A model generated the notes under the pieces. That model saw only the letters and a list, made by a program, of their open reading frames with translations, was not told the origin of the DNA and ran no database searches. A DNA stretch of 64,000 nucleotides, taken from the NCBI RefSeq assembly GCF_947241705.1, contig NC_079264.1, positions 124,001 to 188,000 of the forward strand. Direction: 5' to 3'. Positions 61,646 through 64,000 of this stretch are shown piece by piece. Source of the stretch: Saccharomyces mikatae IFO 1815 (Eukaryota; Ascomycota; Saccharomycetes; Saccharomycetales; Saccharomycetaceae). Both the position numbers and the translations under genes were made by a program. Every line of letters starts with the position of its first letter. Within the stretch, counting starts at the first letter, position 1.

Positions 61646-63304
61646 ATGGCAAAATCATCAATGTTTTATAACAAATTGCTCAGCACGCTCAGCATCGGCT
61701 TAGGGTTTGCATGGGCCCTCGAGAACGTTACCATTTATGAGTTTGACTCGGGCAAGGGTCTACTCGACCAAGGCTATCACAATGTGTTTTCGGACAATGC
61801 CTCCTCGCAGGTGCAGTTACGGGACGTTGTTTTCATGAACGGTACTGTGGTTTACGATTCCAGTGCAGCTTGGGGCAGCAGCGCGCTGGACGAGTGGGTT
61901 CAGGCGCAGAAAGACATTTCCATCCAAAGAATCTTTGAGAATATCGGACCTAGCGCTCGGTACCCATCGATTTGGCCCGGTGTTGTGATTGCATCGCCGT
62001 CGCAGTCGCATCCAGACTACTTCTACCAATGGGTAAGAGACAGCGCGTTGACGATAAACACGATTGTATCGCATTCCGCGGGCCCAGCAATAGAGACTTT
62101 GTTGCAGTATGTGAACGTTTCATATCACCTGCAAAGGAGTAATAACACATTGGGTGCTGGGATTGGTTACACTAACGATACAGAAGCGCTGGGTGACCCT
62201 AAGTGGAACGTGGATAACACGGCATTCACGGATGAATGGGGCCGTCCTCAGAACGATGGACCTGCTCTGCGAGCCATCGCCATCTTAAAAATCATAAACT
62301 ACCTCAAGCAATCTGGCACTGATTTTGGTGAGGAGTACCCTTTCCAATCCACTGCAGATATGTTTGACGACATTGTACGTTGGGACTTGCGATTCATTGT
62401 TGATCACTGGATGTCCTCTGGATTTGATCTATGGGAAGAAGTTAATGGTCTGCATTTCTTTACTCTACTGGTACAACTGTCTGCAGTGGATAGGTCCTTG
62501 TGCTATTTCAGCGACTCGGAACTATCGTCTCCCTTTGTTGAAGAGTTGCGTCAAACACGTCAAGAGATCTCCGACTTCTTATCGGACCCTGTGAATGGTT
62601 TTATAAACGCCCAATATAACTATGTTGTTGGAACGCCTCTAATTGCCAACGCATTGAGATCAGGGTTGGATATCTCCACTTTGTTAGCTGTTAACACTGT
62701 TCACGATACCCCATCTGCTTCTCATCTTCCCTTTAACGTAAATGATCCTGCTATCCTCAACACCCTGCACCATTTGATGTTTCACATGCGTTCAGTGTAC
62801 CCCATCAACGATAGTTCAAAAAACATAACGGGTATCGCCCTGGGTCGGTATCCTGAAGACGTATATGATGGCTATGGATCTGGTGAGGGAAATCCATGGG
62901 TTTTGGCCACTTGTGCCGCTTCAACAACTCTCTATCAGCTCATTCGCTGGCACATCTCTAAGCAGCAAGACCTAGTTGTACCCATGAACAATGAAACCTC
63001 GAATGCATTTTGGAGCGAACTGGTTTTCGCCAATCTCGCTACTTCTGGAAATGACCAAGAATATTTGGTTGTAGAGTTTAACACTCCCGCCTTCAATCAA
63101 ACGATGCAAAAACTCTTCCAGCTAGCTGATTCGTTCCTGGTCAAATTGAAAACTCATGTGGGTACAGACGGTGAACTTAGTGAACAGTTTAACAAATACA
63201 CAGGGTTCATGCAGGGTGCTCGACATCTGACTTGGTCCTACACTTCATTCTGGGATGCTTACCAAATGAGACAAGAAATTTCACAAAGTTTATGGGGAAT
63301 ATAA
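61646..63304 (+). CDS. SGA1: SGA1, sporulation-specific intracellular glucoamylase
   Basis: A 552-codon ORF matching S. cerevisiae Sga1 (YIL099W, 549 aa). It is a family GH15 glucan 1,4-alpha-glucosidase that degrades glycogen late in sporulation, related to the secreted STA glucoamylases of diastatic yeast. GH15 blocks are visible: YFYQWVRDSALT, GDPKWNVDNTAFTDEWGRPQNDGPALRA (with the general-acid region following in DLWEEVNGLHFFT, where Glu is expected to be catalytic), GRYPEDVYDGYGSGEGNPWVLAT, and LTWSYTSFWDA. The N-terminus has a hydrophobic signal-like stretch (LLSTLSIGLGFAWALENV). Several N-glycosylation sequons occur. The N-terminal 100 residues differ most from S. cerevisiae. A mid-sporulation element lies upstream. 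Confidence 0.96.
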   Translation: MAKSSMFYNKLLSTLSIGLGFAWALENVTIYEFDSGKGLLDQGYHNVFSDNASSQVQLRDVVFMNGTVVYDSSAAWGSSALDEWVQAQKDISIQRIFENIGPSARYPSIWPGVVIASPSQSHPDYFYQWVRDSALTINTIVSHSAGPAIETLLQYVNVSYHLQRSNNTLGAGIGYTNDTEALGDPKWNVDNTAFTDEWGRPQNDGPALRAIAILKIINYLKQSGTDFGEEYPFQSTADMFDDIVRWDLRFIVDHWMSSGFDLWEEVNGLHFFTLLVQLSAVDRSLCYFSDSELSSPFVEELRQTRQEISDFLSDPVNGFINAQYNYVVGTPLIANALRSGLDISTLLAVNTVHDTPSASHLPFNVNDPAILNTLHHLMFHMRSVYPINDSSKNITGIALGRYPEDVYDGYGSGEGNPWVLATCAASTTLYQLIRWHISKQQDLVVPMNNETSNAFWSELVFANLATSGNDQEYLVVEFNTPAFNQTMQKLFQLADSFLVKLKTHVGTDGELSEQFNKYTGFMQGARHLTWSYTSFWDAYQMRQEISQSLWGI

Positions 63305-63410
63305 AAAAAGCGTGAGAACACAAAGAAAGTGATCTTCACAAATATTCACATTATATATATATAAATTCGTATTTATTTACAAAACTTTGGTTTTCAATAT
63401 TCATTGGATA

Positions 63411-63878
63411 TTATCTCGGAACGTCCAGTCCAACTACGTTTGCGGTTCTCTTCACCTTTTCATCCTGCGTCAACTTGTTACCAGGATTGTATCTATCCAC
63501 CAGTTCTTCGTACTCTCTTTGGTTGTCCAGAAATTTAATTATGTCAAAGGCGTGCTCGAGTATCTCATCTGCGTTTTGGCCTTGGGCGACTTTTTCCTCC
63601 CACTTTATATCGTTTTTCAATATGGAGCGTAATAGTTTAGAGTCACTTATAAACAGATTCAAAGATCTGTCATTCACTGGATCTAGTTGCTTCCAACTCT
63701 CCAATTCTCTGTTGCTATCTTCATGTGAATTTTTTGGGTTTTGCTTCTTAGAATACTCCAACTTCGTAATCATTGCCTTTTGCAATTTGCCCCAGTTGAT
63801 AACCTTGCTCGGTCTTTCATATTTGAGAATGGCTCTTATGAGTCCTCTATATGCGTGCAGTACTCTTGCTTTATCCAT
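63411..63878 (-). CDS. FMC1: FMC1, mitochondrial F1-ATPase assembly factor at high temperature
   Basis: A 155-codon minus-strand ORF equal in length to S. cerevisiae Fmc1 (YIL098C). It is a matrix protein that stabilises the assembly chaperone Atp12, needed to build F1 at elevated temperature. The N-terminal LYR-type pattern (VLHAYRGLIRAIL) near residues 6-19 fits the LYR/complex-1-like fold reported for the family. The C-terminal segment (ELVDRYNPGNKLTQDEKVKRTANVVGLDVP) is conserved. It converges with SGA1 over a 106-bp gap. No odd residues noticed. Confidence 0.94.
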   Translation of the reverse strand: MDKARVLHAYRGLIRAILKYERPSKVINWGKLQKAMITKLEYSKKQNPKNSHEDSNRELESWKQLDPVNDRSLNLFISDSKLLRSILKNDIKWEEKVAQGQNADEILEHAFDIIKFLDNQREYEELVDRYNPGNKLTQDEKVKRTANVVGLDVPR

Positions 63879-64000
63879 CTTCTTTAGCCCTTCTCTCTCT
63901 TGGACTTCTGTTATTTACTTGTCGCTACAAATGAAGCTTCAGTGCATTGAAGATATTGAATTTTTGAAGAGGCGAGGAGAGAAGTGGGGGGTGATTAAAA
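63879..64000. promoter_or_regulatory. Right-edge promoter region of FMC1 and the next gene
   Basis: By synteny the next gene on the right should be FYV10 (YIL097W) on the plus strand. Its recalled start is not within the window. An ATG at 63931 opens 23 codons to the edge but does not resemble Fyv10. Confidence 0.4.

Noticed and set aside
63931-64000. Start of FYV10 at the right edge
   Set aside because: The 23 open codons do not match the N-terminus of Fyv10 as I recall it.

Overview
The window is yeast nuclear DNA from a Saccharomyces (sensu stricto) species. Gene order and orientation match the left arm of S. cerevisiae chromosome IX from RRT14 (YIL127C) to FMC1 (YIL098C), essentially gene for gene. 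The proteins differ from the S. cerevisiae ones I remember at roughly 5-25% of positions (a dozen differences in the first 115 residues of Sth1, many more in Sdp1). This points to one of the more distant sister species, such as S. kudriavzevii, S. arboricola or S. uvarum/eubayanus, rather than S. cerevisiae or S. paradoxus. I could not run an alignment to decide. Names are assigned by recalled sequence and synteny.

Layout: 1-9.9 kb RRT14 (cut by the edge), STH1, KGD1, AYR1. 9.9-19 kb SIM1 (with a probable 5'-leader intron), POG1, QDR2, and a dead QDR1 beside it. 19-27 kb RPI1, RHO3, PRM5, HIS5. 27-40 kb NUP159, POR2, SDP1, HOS4, COX5B (intron after a one-base coding exon), HPM1. 40-50 kb SEC24, a two-frame remnant of a small gene, YIL108W, PFK26, MOB1 (intron). 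50-56 kb SLM1, SHQ1, DPH1 and a DPM2-like gene. 56.5-58.7 kb is the irregular part: an orphan 139-codon ORF, two old delta-type LTRs, a decayed GAPDH 3' end, other degenerate sequence, and a tRNA-Thr. 58.9-64 kb XBP1, SGA1, FMC1.

The genes are mostly independent housekeeping units: chromatin remodelling (STH1, HOS4), central metabolism and respiration (KGD1, COX5B, PFK26, FMC1, POR2), secretion and nuclear transport (SEC24, NUP159), cell wall, polarity and signalling (SIM1, RHO3, PRM5, SLM1, SDP1, MOB1), and ribosome or translation factors (RRT14, SHQ1, HPM1, DPH1). Promoter motifs fit known control: PAC/RRPE at RRT14 and SHQ1, Gcn4 sites at HIS5, CCAAT boxes at KGD1, Rox1 and stress elements at COX5B, a mid-sporulation element at SGA1, and a pheromone element at PRM5.

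I found no clearly new multi-gene system. The least explained pieces are the 43.0-43.4 kb split ORF, the 139-codon ORF, and the degenerate block at 57.3-58.1 kb.
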